In this document: piece after piece, positions 1 through 9,316 of the stretch
How the letters are laid out: each line of letters starts with the position of its first letter
Numbering within the stretch: position 1 is the stretch's first letter
Source: Halobacteriovorax sp. HLS
Lineage (GTDB): Bacteria > Bdellovibrionota > Bacteriovoracia > Bacteriovoracales > Bacteriovoracaceae
NCBI RefSeq assembly: GCF_004006665.1
Contig: NZ_QOCL01000009.1
Location: 372,001-436,000 of the forward strand
Direction: 5' to 3'
Length of the DNA stretch: 64,000 bases
The notes under the pieces: generated by a model
Told to the model about the DNA's origin: nothing
The model's input: only the letters and a program-made list of their open reading frames with translations
Database searches by the model: none
Translations under genes and position numbers: made by a program

Positions 1-946
1 GATTTACTATGAATTGATCAGCTTGTTCGATTGTAAAGCCTAACTTGTAGGCCGTTACTACAATAGGAAGAACAAATAAATTAATTAAGAAAAGATATAA
101 ACCAAATTGCCATTTAGCATGGGTAATATGGTTTTCATTATTATTTTCAACTACTGCAATGTGAAACTGTCTAGGAAGGAATAAAATTGCATTTGTTGCT
201 AATATTAAATATGTTGCCCATGTGGCGATATCTTTGAAGTCTCGATTGCCCATATAGGCATAACTCTCAGGTAGGTAAGTTTTTAAATCGTTAAAAAAGT
301 TCCAAGGTTGCTCGTTATATACGAAGAATGCAACACTCCCAATCAAAATAAACGTAACTAACTTTACAATATTTTCTAGTGCTATGACAGTTATCATTTT
401 TGGGTGTCTCTCTGTTAAGCTAACTTTTTTGATTCCAAGAATGATAGTGCCCATAATAATTAGAACTACAATAAATGCCTCTGTTAGAAAACCTAAAGCT
501 TCATTACTTGTTAACAAAGATATTGATCCAATAATTGCTTTAATTTGTAATGATATGTAAGGAATAGTTCCAATTAGAGCAAGAGATGTTGCTATGAAGG
601 CGACTTTTGCAGATTTTCCGTATCTTGTTGAAACAAAGTCCGCAATACTCGTAATTTTATACTGCTCTTTTGCTCTAATGAGTTTACGTAAAATTGAATC
701 CCAAAGAATTATGGATATCATTGGTCCCAAGTAAATAGTTAAAAAGATAACTCCACTTTTGGCCGATGATCCAACCGAGCCGTAGAAAGTCCATGCAGTA
801 CAGTATGCAGCGAGTGTTAAGGAGTATGTGAGTGGGCTCTTATTGATTTTTCCAAAAAGTTTCTTTCTTTGTAAGAAGACTACGACAGAATAAAGCATCG
901 TGGTGTAAATAATTACATACAGGAGAACTTCAAGAAGACTAAACAT
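1..946 (-). CDS. Sodium:solute symporter family protein, N-terminal part (CbrA-like), cut by window edge
   Basis: About 315 residues are readable from an ATG at 946 and the frame stays open to position 1. The translation is almost all transmembrane helices. It begins MFSLLEVLLYVIIYT and soon contains TYSLTLAAYCTAWTFYG followed by a GSVGSSAKSG segment, which is typical of the SLC5/SSS family. That block is found especially in the symporter-like input half of CbrA-type sensor kinases. Whether a kinase half follows cannot be seen because the gene runs off the window. The start overlaps the end of the upstream small membrane gene by 8 bp (ATGTTTAG), so the two are probably translated together. 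Family call is firm; transporter versus sensor is open. Confidence 0.8.
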   Translation of the reverse strand, partial: MFSLLEVLLYVIIYTTMLYSVVVFLQRKKLFGKINKSPLTYSLTLAAYCTAWTFYGSVGSSAKSGVIFLTIYLGPMISIILWDSILRKLIRAKEQYKITSIADFVSTRYGKSAKVAFIATSLALIGTIPYISLQIKAIIGSISLLTSNEALGFLTEAFIVVLIIMGTIILGIKKVSLTERHPKMITVIALENIVKLVTFILIGSVAFFVYNEQPWNFFNDLKTYLPESYAYMGNRDFKDIATWATYLILATNAILFLPRQFHIAVVENNNENHITHAKWQFGLYLFLINLFVLPIVVTAYKLGFTIEQADQFIVN

Positions 947-1148
947 TTCGATCCCTATTTTTTATTTTACTTTTTAAAAATAGAATGATGATTAAAAGTA
1001 GCCACATAACAAATAATGTTAAAATAAGAAATACATCGTTCTCTCTATTCTTTGTTATAAAGAATGGACCAGTAAAACCTACTACAGCGATTGCTGCTAG
1101 TAGATAGTCGAAATAAATTGAACTAAGTACTCTTTTTATCATTTTCAT
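939..1148 (-). CDS. Small two-helix membrane protein, partner of the SSS gene
   Basis: A 69-residue protein with two predicted membrane segments (about residues 13-32 and 40-58) and a basic C-terminal end (KSKIKNRDRNV). I do not recognise the family. It lacks the motifs I would expect of the DUF4212 small subunit of acetate/solute symporters, although the position is the same: directly upstream of, and overlapping by 8 bp, a sodium/solute symporter-type gene. The likely role is a companion subunit or assembly partner, inferred from context only. No strong ribosome-binding site precedes the ATG. Confidence 0.6.
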   Translation of the reverse strand: MKMIKRVLSSIYFDYLLAAIAVVGFTGPFFITKNRENDVFLILTLFVMWLLLIIILFLKSKIKNRDRNV

Positions 1149-1383
1149 AAGTACTAAATCGGCATCTAAAATAAATTATGTATGATAGGAATGAATCTTT
1201 AGACAAATTAATGTTATAAGTTTTAAGTCTCGAGATAGATTAACGCTCTCTATTCTTCGAGTTTGGTATATGACCATATTGGTCTTTTTCTAATGAACAG
1301 TCTCAGATAAATTTCTTCAATCAGTTTCTTTTTGGTTCATTAAGTGCTTTAATTGATAAAATGATTTTTTTAATGGAATACTT

Positions 1384-2418
1384 ATGTATCTAATTATTTT
1401 ACTTTCTCTGTTTAACTTATCTACTTACGCTCAACGTGAGGCAAGAGTCCATACAATGCTTCAGTCTGGTGGAGTAAGACTAATAAAAGCTACTGAAAGT
1501 TTAGAATTTTCTAGTACTGTAAATATCTCAAATAATAGTAAGAATTTGATTATTGTTTCTAATGGCATCCCTGATCATAATGTTGGAAAATTTCCAAATG
1601 CTGGAAATCCTCATGCAATTAATAAGCAAAAGTATCTTTATAGAGTTGCTATAAATCCAATTATGAATATGGTTGTCACTCCATTAGAGATGACTTACGA
1701 CTTTGGCGTTGCTCTAAATGGTATTCCATTTGACCCTGGTGCGGACGAGTGGTTTCAAGGACAAAGAAACTCTGAATGGCAGTATGAAGCATTATCAGGT
1801 GCTGTTCGCTTAGGAGTTGACGAGAATCATGCTCATGTCCAGCCTACTGGGGCATACCACTACCATGGACTCCCTCTCCAATTAATGGAAAAGCTAGGGG
1901 TACGTAAGGGGGCACAGTCTCCTGTCATTGGGTACGCTGCGGATGGGTTTAAAATTCTCGCCCTCTATGGAAAGAATGGAACAAAAGTTTATTCAAGCTA
2001 CAGATTGAAAAAGGGAACCAGGCCTATTGGTGGAAAGTATGATGGGACATTCGTTAGTGATTATGAATTTGTTAAAGGCTCTGGTGATTTAGATCGTTGT
2101 AATGGAAAAGCAATAGGTGAGGAGTACTTCTACTTCTTAACTGAGGAGTTTCCTGTCATCCCTAGATGTTTTAGGGGAACTCCTGATCCTAGTTTTAGAA
2201 AGGGGCGAAATCAGCCAGGGGACGATAATGTTGTCACTAAGAGACCGTTACATCCTCCTCATATTCAAAAGCCTCATGTTCATGGCCCACCAATGGCCGC
2301 TAAGAATGCTTGCAAGGATAAACTTGTTAATAAGCCATGCGAGTTTAATTCCCCACATGGAGTAGTTAGAGGAATGTGCTTTAAATCTCCTTCTGGAGAA
2401 ATGGCCTGTAGACCATAA
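1384..2418 (+). CDS. Secreted YHYH-domain protein
   Basis: A 344-residue protein with an N-terminal signal peptide (hydrophobic to about residue 14, cleavage near TYA-QR). The defining motif is AYHYHGLP near residue 160, preceded by a His-rich stretch (ENHAHVQPTG), which places it in the YHYH family (PF14240). That family is often found near oxidoreductases or attached to large secreted proteins and has no firmly known function; metal binding by the histidines is a fair guess. A second His/Pro-rich segment (HPPHIQKPHVHGPP) and four cysteines lie near the C-terminus, consistent with an exported, disulfide-bonded protein. It stands alone, with its own 235-bp upstream region. Confidence 0.85.
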   Translation: MYLIILLSLFNLSTYAQREARVHTMLQSGGVRLIKATESLEFSSTVNISNNSKNLIIVSNGIPDHNVGKFPNAGNPHAINKQKYLYRVAINPIMNMVVTPLEMTYDFGVALNGIPFDPGADEWFQGQRNSEWQYEALSGAVRLGVDENHAHVQPTGAYHYHGLPLQLMEKLGVRKGAQSPVIGYAADGFKILALYGKNGTKVYSSYRLKKGTRPIGGKYDGTFVSDYEFVKGSGDLDRCNGKAIGEEYFYFLTEEFPVIPRCFRGTPDPSFRKGRNQPGDDNVVTKRPLHPPHIQKPHVHGPPMAAKNACKDKLVNKPCEFNSPHGVVRGMCFKSPSGEMACRP

Positions 2419-2525
2419 AATAATTTTAAATTCTTGTTGATTTTAATTTCAAATTTGTGCCATACTCATAACTAATTCGACCATGTCGATACGGATTTTG
2501 TTCATAATATAATGTTTAGTGTGGA

Positions 2526-3158
2526 ATGCTCAATTTAAGGTTCCAAGCTTTGGGTTTAATGAAAAGAAATAATTGGTATCCCGTTGAAAACGGTAAGTGT
2601 GTCATCGAAATTAAGGTTGTCTCAATCGAGCAGCTCTTTGATAAAAGAGATCCTAATCCATTCAGAATAAAAGACTTAGATGATGATGTAGTAGAGTATA
2701 TCCTCTCCTGTGCTCATGAAATTGGTCCAAAAAAGATCGGAAAACTTCGCATTGTTACTAATGATGTTTTGTCTGATAGTAGCTCTTCGACTGTTGAAAC
2801 GGCGGTTAGAGAGTTCTTTACATATAGAGCAGATATTACGAGTAAGGCAATCCACGCTACATTTAATCTTGGATTTAAGACTCTTTTAATTGGTCTTTTG
2901 TTTCTTAGCTCATCATTATTTCTATCTTCTATCCTTTCTAAGAGTATAGATGATACATATTTTAAGACCTTCTTAAAAGAAGGTCTTTTGCTTGTAGGTT
3001 GGGTTTCTATGTGGAAGCCTATTAATATTTTTCTCTATGAGTGGTGGCCTTTAATTGATAGTAGAAACTACTTTAAAGTACTTTCTGATATTGACATAGA
3101 TATTGAGTTTTCAAATATTCAGAATGAGAAGAAACTCTCTGAGCTAAAGTTCGGATAG
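2526..3158 (+). CDS. Membrane protein of unknown function
   Basis: A 210-residue protein. The N-terminal 110 residues are soluble and mixed in charge. A hydrophobic stretch near residues 118-140 and a second near 152-172 suggest two membrane helices, followed by a short acidic cytoplasmic tail. No catalytic motif is visible and I do not recognise a family. The start is uncertain: the ATG at 2526 has only a weak ribosome-binding site, and an in-frame ATG at 2559 is possible. The end overlaps the convergent HAD gene by 15 bp. Confidence 0.65.
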   Translation: MLNLRFQALGLMKRNNWYPVENGKCVIEIKVVSIEQLFDKRDPNPFRIKDLDDDVVEYILSCAHEIGPKKIGKLRIVTNDVLSDSSSSTVETAVREFFTYRADITSKAIHATFNLGFKTLLIGLLFLSSSLFLSSILSKSIDDTYFKTFLKEGLLLVGWVSMWKPINIFLYEWWPLIDSRNYFKVLSDIDIDIEFSNIQNEKKLSELKFG

Positions 3159-3731
3159 TTTTAGCTCTGAGACGAGATCCATATAATTTGTAATACTGAG
3201 ATCGGCGGCTTTTGCTAGGTGCGAATTTCTTTGGTTTAGAAACAGACCTGAGATCGCACCAGCATTGCGAGCTGTTTCGAGATCAAAGTCATAGTCTCCA
3301 ATGTATAACAAGTTTTCAATAGGCGTATTAAACTTCTTTGCCATTAAGAATAATCCTTCAGGGTTTGGTTTTGGAGGGGCGCAGTCTCTTGTTAGTACGT
3401 AATTGAACTCCCAGGGAAATTTTGCCAGTGTAAGGTCTGTTACTTTCTTGGAGTTCCTTGTCAATATACCGATTGGAAAATTTGCTTCCATTAGTAGTTG
3501 AATGAATGAATCAATGTCTCTTAAAGGTGTTGCTTTAGATGCACCAGTTAGCTCATGTTTCTCAACAATTGCAAAACCTTTTTCTTTTAACTTCTCATCT
3601 TGAATATCTTCTAAGAAGTCTAGAATTGGAAAGTCTTTAGGAATACCAATCTCGTCCCTCATTTGATTAAAGTCGAGCTGGGAGTCAACTATCGTTCCAT
3701 CCATATCAAATACAATAGCATTTATTTTCAT
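3144..3731 (-). CDS. HAD-family hydrolase (phosphoglycolate phosphatase-like)
   Basis: A 195-residue HAD hydrolase. Motif I is FDMDGTIVDS at residues 8-17, with nucleophile Asp9 and acid/base Asp11. Motif II is in GILTRNSKK, and motif IV is IGDYDFDLETARNAG near residue 142. An alpha-helical cap sits between motifs I and II, as in phosphoglycolate phosphatase and beta-phosphoglucomutase. It should remove phosphate from a small cytoplasmic metabolite; the substrate cannot be read from sequence. An AGAGG ribosome-binding site lies 6 bp before the ATG. Its 3' end overlaps the convergent gene by 15 bp. Confidence 0.88.
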   Translation of the reverse strand: MKINAIVFDMDGTIVDSQLDFNQMRDEIGIPKDFPILDFLEDIQDEKLKEKGFAIVEKHELTGASKATPLRDIDSFIQLLMEANFPIGILTRNSKKVTDLTLAKFPWEFNYVLTRDCAPPKPNPEGLFLMAKKFNTPIENLLYIGDYDFDLETARNAGAISGLFLNQRNSHLAKAADLSITNYMDLVSELKLSEL

Positions 3732-3906
3732 TTGAACCTCTTTAAGATGACCGTTTACTTTCGTTGGGTATCATTCTTTCCTATATTACTCTGGAAAAAC
3801 TTTCATTAGCAAAAATAAATGTACTTCCTAAGCTAAAGTGTTATTTTTACTAAGATATTTTATTCGATTGTCGATAAAGAGATTATTTTCATTTTTAAGG
3901 TTTGTT

Positions 3907-5286
3907 ATGGTTCAAGAAGAAAAAATTATCGAGGACACTCAAGAGATAGTTGCGAAGCTGTCTGAGATTCTTGATTCCGAGGAAAATGGATCTAACAAGA
4001 CTTACGATGTTATGGAGTTATTGCTCGAACTTCGTGAGGTTGATGACGAACTTTATATTAAAACCCTCAAAAAATTTCCGAATGAATTCTTAGCTGATGT
4101 TGTCTCGGAAATGCCTGCACATATTCAAGAAGAAGTTTCTGATCTTATAAGTTTTCGTCGTCTTGCAAAAGTTGCAACGGAGATGGATACAGATGATGCA
4201 GCTGATTTTATTCAAACGATTAGTGAGCATAATGAAAATAGGGCAGAAGAGATCCTTGAGAAAATCAATGTTGAGGATAGAGAAGAAATTCGTAACCTTA
4301 TCTCTTATGAAGATGATGTTGCGGGTGCTTATATGCAGATTGAGTTATTTACCGCAAAAATTAATGAGAATATTGACGAGTCTATTAAAAATCTTAGAAA
4401 CTTAAAAAATAAAGATGAAGTAAAAGGTGTTTACCATGTCTTTATTACCGATGATTTCGGAAAGTTTATTTGTTCAATTGGACTAGAAGAAGTCATTATT
4501 TTTGACAGAAGCGAAACTTACGAAAAGTTTTTAGAGTCAAGTCAGTATGTGTGGAATAAGGTTACTGCTAATCATAAAGACTATATTCGTGATGTGGTAG
4601 AGAGAGTTAGTGATTACAACCTTTCTGTTATTCCAGTTGTTGATGAGGCCGGATATTTACTAGGTCGAATCACGTCCGATGATATTTATGATATTATGGA
4701 GGATTCAGCGACTGAGGATATCTTTCATATGGCCGGTGTTAATGCCGATGCAGAATCCGGTGAGGACTTCTATGATGTTGCTAAGTCTAGAGGATTTTGG
4801 CTTGCGATAAATCTAGTTACAGCAATAGCGGCTTCAATTGTGATTGGACTTTTTGATCAAACGATAGGAAAGTTCGTCTCCCTTGCTGTACTAATGCCTA
4901 TTGTTGCTTCAATGGGTGGAAATGCTGGAACTCAGACACTAACCGTTACAGTTAGACAGCTAGCAATTGGTGAGATTGATTGGGAAGATGGGTTAGGAAC
5001 TATTAAAAAAGAGATTTTAATTTCGCTTTTAAACGGGCTTATCTTTGCTGTACTGATTGGAGTCATTGCTCATTTATGGTTTGGTATAGAGTCTCTTGGC
5101 CTAGTTATAGCAGCATCGACAATTATAAATCTTTTCATTGCAGGTCTTTTCGGTTCAACCATACCCCTTATCTTGACTCGCTTTGATATTGATCCGGCCA
5201 TAGGTAGTACAGTTTTATTAACAACAGCTACTGATATTTTCGGCTTTCTTACATTTCTGGGGTTAGCAAAGCTAATCCTAGTGTAG
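3907..5286 (+). CDS. mgtE: Magnesium transporter MgtE
   Basis: A 459-residue MgtE-family magnesium channel/transporter. The order is an acidic N-terminal MgtE_N domain (to about residue 135), a pair of CBS domains (about 140-270) that sense cytosolic magnesium, then five membrane helices. The hallmark GGNAGTQTLTVTVRQLA lies in the membrane part. Length is normal for the family. A GTG at 3838 gives a longer frame, but the ATG at 3907 is preferred: it has AAGG seven bases upstream and gives a normal soluble N-terminus, whereas the extension adds a hydrophobic stretch not expected in MgtE. It appears to be a single-gene unit. Confidence 0.93.
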   Translation: MVQEEKIIEDTQEIVAKLSEILDSEENGSNKTYDVMELLLELREVDDELYIKTLKKFPNEFLADVVSEMPAHIQEEVSDLISFRRLAKVATEMDTDDAADFIQTISEHNENRAEEILEKINVEDREEIRNLISYEDDVAGAYMQIELFTAKINENIDESIKNLRNLKNKDEVKGVYHVFITDDFGKFICSIGLEEVIIFDRSETYEKFLESSQYVWNKVTANHKDYIRDVVERVSDYNLSVIPVVDEAGYLLGRITSDDIYDIMEDSATEDIFHMAGVNADAESGEDFYDVAKSRGFWLAINLVTAIAASIVIGLFDQTIGKFVSLAVLMPIVASMGGNAGTQTLTVTVRQLAIGEIDWEDGLGTIKKEILISLLNGLIFAVLIGVIAHLWFGIESLGLVIAASTIINLFIAGLFGSTIPLILTRFDIDPAIGSTVLLTTATDIFGFLTFLGLAKLILV

Positions 5287-5392
5287 TCCTGAACTTCTAA
5301 GTGTTTGTAAATTCGTTTTGTCTCAATATTAAATATTGTAAAAACCGTGTTTATTCCTTTTTTTTCCTGTCAAAATGTCATTTTATTGATAG

Positions 5393-5420
5393 AAATTTCC
5401 AACACAAATATAGGAAATTT
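5393..5420 (+). promoter_or_regulatory. Leader hairpin covering the ribosome-binding site of the 5422 gene
   Basis: AAATTTCC at 5393-5400 is the exact complement of GGAAATTT at 5413-5420, with a 12-base loop. The right arm takes in part of the AGGA ribosome-binding site, and the ATG at 5422 follows at once. The stem is AT-rich and only 8 bp, so it would be weak; a regulatory role is inference. Confidence 0.35.
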
Positions 5421-5421
5421 T

Positions 5422-7629
5422 ATGAAAATTATTGGTCAGTTGCTCTGCTATTTAGCGCTCTCTAATGTTTACGCTAGTTTTAACTTTGGTATCAGTTTTG
5501 ACGGACCATTAAGTAAAAGTTGTCCATTCGTAAAAAATCAAAATGTATTATCGACACTTGATTCATTGCAAACCACGTTAGAGCAAATTCGAGATAACAG
5601 AGTTCAGTGTCAGTCGATTTACGATAACTCAAAGACATTCTTATCTACTATCTCTAAGGAACTTATCTCACGTGATAGTGAAGTTAAATCGGCAACTTCT
5701 AATAAAGAAACTCTACTGGCCGAAGTATACAGTCGTATTAATAACGGAACCTATGCAAACGAGCTGGATGAAGAAATCCTCGCTCTTACTAGAGTTGAGA
5801 ATGAGTACACTTCCAAAGACAGAGTGAGAGATACTCATTTGATGGACTCTCTTTCACTCGGCGCACTTCTTTTAGATAACTTAAGAGAAAATCCCGAATG
5901 TGATGGCTCTCTAGGAAATACACTTCTTAGACCGAATCTTTTACTGCTTGGACAAGTTGCAAATACAATGTACCCAGGTTCTTCATTAGTTACCTCAGGT
6001 ATCGCAAATGGTCTTTCTGGTCTGATGGATAGTTTTGTTAACTATGCAAAGAATAAGTTTAGTGATGAGTCTCAAGCCTTAGAGGACCTTTTTGATTCTC
6101 GAAATTACTATCTCTCCTATAAGTGCGCTTATAAGAATATCAATATCTTGACATGTAAAATGAGAGCATCTTCTATGACTAAAGAAGAGCTTAGAACTCT
6201 ATATAAGAAATTATTAAGCCTAGATACTCCGCAAAAAGACTTTAAAACTCTTGTAGATATGAATAAGCACTATCCGAGGGTAACTCTTATTCTACAACAA
6301 TTAAAAGATATCTATGAGACATCTCAACAGCAAGAAACTATCGTAGAGATTGCTAGTATCCAAAAAGAAATGACTCGTCTTAGGCTACTTCGACCAAGCC
6401 CTTATGACATTAATGAGTGGAATGATGGATACGAAAATATTAAGACCTGGAATAATTGGAATCAGAACTTAAAGTGGACCCAGTACCTCAAGAACTATCT
6501 CGCTTCATATTGTCAGATCTTTTCAGCTGATTATCCTACGGCCTGGTCAGTTTCTAATGATGAATGTAAGCCTGAGAATCTATTAAATAACGAAGATAGA
6601 TCTAGTTTTATTACAAGAGTTGTAAAACCATCTCTAGAAGATTTAGGAAAGAATTTAGAGCGTCTTTCTGAAAAACTTAGAGAGTCTGTAAATATAGAGC
6701 GTCTATACTACGCAATAAAGTCAGAAGAAAATTACTCAGAAAGAAATAAAGATTATAAATTCTCTGAAATGTTAGAGCTCATAAAGTCAGATCTTGAGAG
6801 AGAAAATCGTCCCCAGGCCAACAGACTATTCTCTATCAGAATTGAGAAGGCCATAAAGGCATTAAGCGCTCTTGTTGAATATGACGGAGAGTTAGTTTCT
6901 GTAGGAGATGAAGAAGCTGGCAATGAGCTTTGTGACCTTGAAAAAGACGACTTCCTTTGTAAGGACTTCAAGTCTTTGGCCCAAGCTGCCTATACTTACC
7001 TTGCCAATAACTTATCGGGGGGAGAGGTATTGTCTGTTGAAACCATTGATGCAACTTTTTACAATTACTTCTCAGGGGTTGAGGACTATTTCCTCAATGG
7101 AATTGATGATGAAACTTCTTTAAATTACTCTAAGTATACTTATCAAGTCAGTATGTATCGTGCTGTCCGTGCGGAGCTTTTAAGTCTGGATAGTTCTGGA
7201 ACAGCTGACCTTCCTTTGATGAATGTTGCTCGCTCTGGATTTGAAAAGGTTTTCGGTTATGAAATTGTAAAAATGCTGCAAAAGGATGTTAAGAAAGCTC
7301 TAGAGGGTGGTTCAAGAATAGACTCTTATCGAGATACAATTCATTCGTGTGCGATTTATTTTCCTCTTTTAGAAAAGTCCTCTGAGCTAGGTGGTAACTT
7401 ATTTCAAAGAAAGAAAATTAAGAAGGTTGCAAAGCAATGTGAGCAATTACTTCAAAGAAATGGAGGGATACCATACCTTGTGGCCTCGGAAGAAAAGTTT
7501 CCTCTTTCAAAGGGCAGACTTAGTTACAAGAATCAATGTTATTACAAAGATTACGAAAGTGAAGCATTAATAAAGAAAGTGGTCTTAGGACGTGAAATCA
7601 GAAATAACGACGATCTTCCTGAGCTATAA
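5422..7629 (+). CDS. Large secreted protein of unknown function
   Basis: A 735-residue protein with a signal peptide (MKIIGQLLCYLALSNVYA, cleavage near YA-SF). The rest is mainly helical and charged, with several cysteines, no membrane helix and no motif I recognise. Segments near residues 70-130 and 400-460 look capable of coiled coil. A GTG at 5347 opens a longer frame, but the ATG at 5422 is preceded by AGGA and begins a proper signal peptide. It is probably periplasmic or secreted. It stands alone and ends 5 bp from the convergent dus gene. Lineage-specific proteins of this kind are common in predatory bacteria, but no role can be assigned. Confidence 0.7.
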   Translation: MKIIGQLLCYLALSNVYASFNFGISFDGPLSKSCPFVKNQNVLSTLDSLQTTLEQIRDNRVQCQSIYDNSKTFLSTISKELISRDSEVKSATSNKETLLAEVYSRINNGTYANELDEEILALTRVENEYTSKDRVRDTHLMDSLSLGALLLDNLRENPECDGSLGNTLLRPNLLLLGQVANTMYPGSSLVTSGIANGLSGLMDSFVNYAKNKFSDESQALEDLFDSRNYYLSYKCAYKNINILTCKMRASSMTKEELRTLYKKLLSLDTPQKDFKTLVDMNKHYPRVTLILQQLKDIYETSQQQETIVEIASIQKEMTRLRLLRPSPYDINEWNDGYENIKTWNNWNQNLKWTQYLKNYLASYCQIFSADYPTAWSVSNDECKPENLLNNEDRSSFITRVVKPSLEDLGKNLERLSEKLRESVNIERLYYAIKSEENYSERNKDYKFSEMLELIKSDLERENRPQANRLFSIRIEKAIKALSALVEYDGELVSVGDEEAGNELCDLEKDDFLCKDFKSLAQAAYTYLANNLSGGEVLSVETIDATFYNYFSGVEDYFLNGIDDETSLNYSKYTYQVSMYRAVRAELLSLDSSGTADLPLMNVARSGFEKVFGYEIVKMLQKDVKKALEGGSRIDSYRDTIHSCAIYFPLLEKSSELGGNLFQRKKIKKVAKQCEQLLQRNGGIPYLVASEEKFPLSKGRLSYKNQCYYKDYESEALIKKVVLGREIRNNDDLPEL

Positions 7630-7634
7630 TTTAT

Positions 7635-8603
7635 CTAATTGAGAATGGACTCTTTCAGCTCTTGCTCGAAGATCCATTCTGTTGCTTGTTCATATTGTTC
7701 TAATGTTTTTACTTTTTTTATCTTCTTATATACTTTGTGATCAAGATCAAAAATATCTTTTAAATAAAACCACTGTTCGCGCATTCTTGTTAGGAAGTCT
7801 GATTTAGCGTTATCTAGGCCCATATAGCCGTCGCAAAGTGATTTATGCATCTTTATAAGTTTTGCACGATAGCTTTGTTCATTGAAGACTTCACCTCTTA
7901 TCTGCGCAAGTAGGGCAGGGTTAGAAAGAACTCCTCTTCCAATCATCCATCTATTCACAGTAGTAAGCCTTTTTGAGAAAATAGAGAAATCATTAGGTGT
8001 TCTTATGTCCCCATTATAGCATGGAGTGGTGTCTAATAGAGGAAGGCATTGCTCAAAGGCATCTATATCAACACTACCTTTATATATTTGACATCCATAT
8101 CTGGCATGAATAGTGAAATCAGTTATATTAAGCTCATTAATAAAGGGAATAATTTCCTTTAGTTCTTGGGCATTTTCTCTCCCAAGACGAATCTTTACAG
8201 TAAATTCTATAGGGCAATCTCTTTTGATTTCATATAAAAGATCTTTAACTTTATCGGGGTGAAGTAAAAGTCCAGAGCCTTTAGTTCGATTTGCCACCAT
8301 TGGATATGGGCAACCCATATTCAGATTTATACGTGTCACCCCTAATTCTTTATAGGCATGAGCGGCGTGAATAAATTGCTTTGCACTCTTTGTAAGTACT
8401 TGTGCTGTCGTAGGGAGAAGATTCTTAGAGACATCGAGGTCTTCAAGCTGGCGCTTATTTAACTCACCACTTTCTTTGGTCACGATATATGGAGCAAGTG
8501 CGGAATCGGCTCCTCCAAAACTAGTTTCAAGCGAATTACGATAGATGAAGTTCGTTACCCCTCTAATTGGAGCTAGGATAAGCTTGTCGTTTTGATTGAG
8601 CAT
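7635..8603 (-). CDS. tRNA-dihydrouridine synthase (Dus family)
   Basis: A 322-residue flavoenzyme that reduces uridine to dihydrouridine in tRNA, using FMN and NADPH. The N-terminal LAPIRGVTN matches the family's FMN-binding start. NLNMGCPYPMVANRTKGSGLL holds the catalytic Cys98. Further FMN/TIM-barrel motifs are TVKIRLG, FTIHAR and YNGDI, then MIGRG near residue 222. A helical C-terminal tRNA-binding domain completes the normal length. Which Dus class it is cannot be decided by eye. No clear ribosome-binding site precedes the ATG; a perfect hairpin lies 18 bp upstream of it. Confidence 0.93.
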   Translation of the reverse strand: MLNQNDKLILAPIRGVTNFIYRNSLETSFGGADSALAPYIVTKESGELNKRQLEDLDVSKNLLPTTAQVLTKSAKQFIHAAHAYKELGVTRINLNMGCPYPMVANRTKGSGLLLHPDKVKDLLYEIKRDCPIEFTVKIRLGRENAQELKEIIPFINELNITDFTIHARYGCQIYKGSVDIDAFEQCLPLLDTTPCYNGDIRTPNDFSIFSKRLTTVNRWMIGRGVLSNPALLAQIRGEVFNEQSYRAKLIKMHKSLCDGYMGLDNAKSDFLTRMREQWFYLKDIFDLDHKVYKKIKKVKTLEQYEQATEWIFEQELKESILN

Positions 8604-8621
8604 GTTTAATCAAATGTGTTG

Positions 8622-8642
8622 AGGCCTATTCGTGATAGGCCT
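8622..8642 (-). other. Perfect hairpin between the DUF4136 and dus genes
   Basis: AGGCCTAT at 8622-8629 and ATAGGCCT at 8635-8642 form an 8-bp GC-containing stem with a 5-base loop. It lies just after the stop of the DUF4136 gene and just before dus. No T-run follows on the minus strand, so it is not a typical intrinsic terminator. It may be a processing or partial-termination hairpin. Confidence 0.5.
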
Positions 8643-8646
8643 TGCA

Positions 8647-9198
8647 TTACTTCTTAGTCGGAGGAAAGTTTTTGGTTATTTTTTCTATGATTTTAACAAA
8701 TGCCTCTAGCTTGTCTTGTGGTGTTGATCTTTCTGCAAAGTTCTTATTGGCCGAACCTCTCCAAACTAGTTGTTTTGATTTTCTATCAACAAGGTCAAGC
8801 ATTAAAGCGCCTGATTCGTTCTCCCTTGTAGATACATAAGTGAGTGTATTATATGTTCCATACATACCCGTAGAATATGGATGATAACCAAAGCTAACAT
8901 CAAAAGAGCGCACATCAATGGCCCTATTTTGTTGTATAAGATAATTAATGATTAAATCTGAATCATTACCTTCAACGAATTTAAGTCCAGCTTTTTCAAT
9001 TTGAGACTCTATGAACTTCTTTGCTTTTACGTCAGCATCTTGATTAAGGTGGTAACTTGAAAGTTTTCCTTTCATATCTACCCATGAAATTGTTTTATAC
9101 TTTGAGAAGTCAATATTCTTGTCATAGTTAATATCTGTTTTTAGAGAGCCACAAGAGCTAAGAGTGATTACTGCTAGTAATAGAAGTACGATTTTCAT
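8647..9198 (-). CDS. DUF4136 lipoprotein
   Basis: A 183-residue lipoprotein. The signal peptide ends in the lipobox LSSC (Cys16), so it should be anchored in the outer or inner membrane facing the periplasm. The fold is the DUF4136 domain (DINYDKNIDFSKYKTISW at the start, then a helix/strand core with GALMLDLVDRKSKQLVWRG). That family has no known enzymatic role. AGGA precedes the ATG at a good distance. dus lies 43 bp downstream on the same strand, so the two may share a transcript interrupted by a hairpin. Confidence 0.87.
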   Translation of the reverse strand: MKIVLLLLAVITLSSCGSLKTDINYDKNIDFSKYKTISWVDMKGKLSSYHLNQDADVKAKKFIESQIEKAGLKFVEGNDSDLIINYLIQQNRAIDVRSFDVSFGYHPYSTGMYGTYNTLTYVSTRENESGALMLDLVDRKSKQLVWRGSANKNFAERSTPQDKLEAFVKIIEKITKNFPPTKK

Positions 9199-9256
9199 AG
9201 GAAGTCCTTTTCATTTTTTTAGATTCTATAGGGAAGGTAATAAGTAGTCAAAGGAC

Positions 9257-9288
9257 AAAAAAAAAAGGCAAATACTAAGTATTTGCCT
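9257..9288 (-). terminator. Intrinsic terminator of the RRM gene
   Basis: On the minus strand a 10-bp perfect stem (AGGCAAATAC and its complement, loop of 3) is followed by a run of nine T, 28 bp after the stop of the RRM gene. This is a textbook Rho-independent terminator. Confidence 0.9.
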
Positions 9289-9316
9289 TTATGGTATATT
9301 TAAAAAGAATTAAATC

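Noticed and set aside
1272-1284. GACCA-TAT-TGGTC palindrome in the gap before the YHYH gene, followed by TTTTTC
   Set aside because: The stem is only 5 bp with a 3-base loop; too small for a terminator, and no repeat copy was noticed to support an operator.
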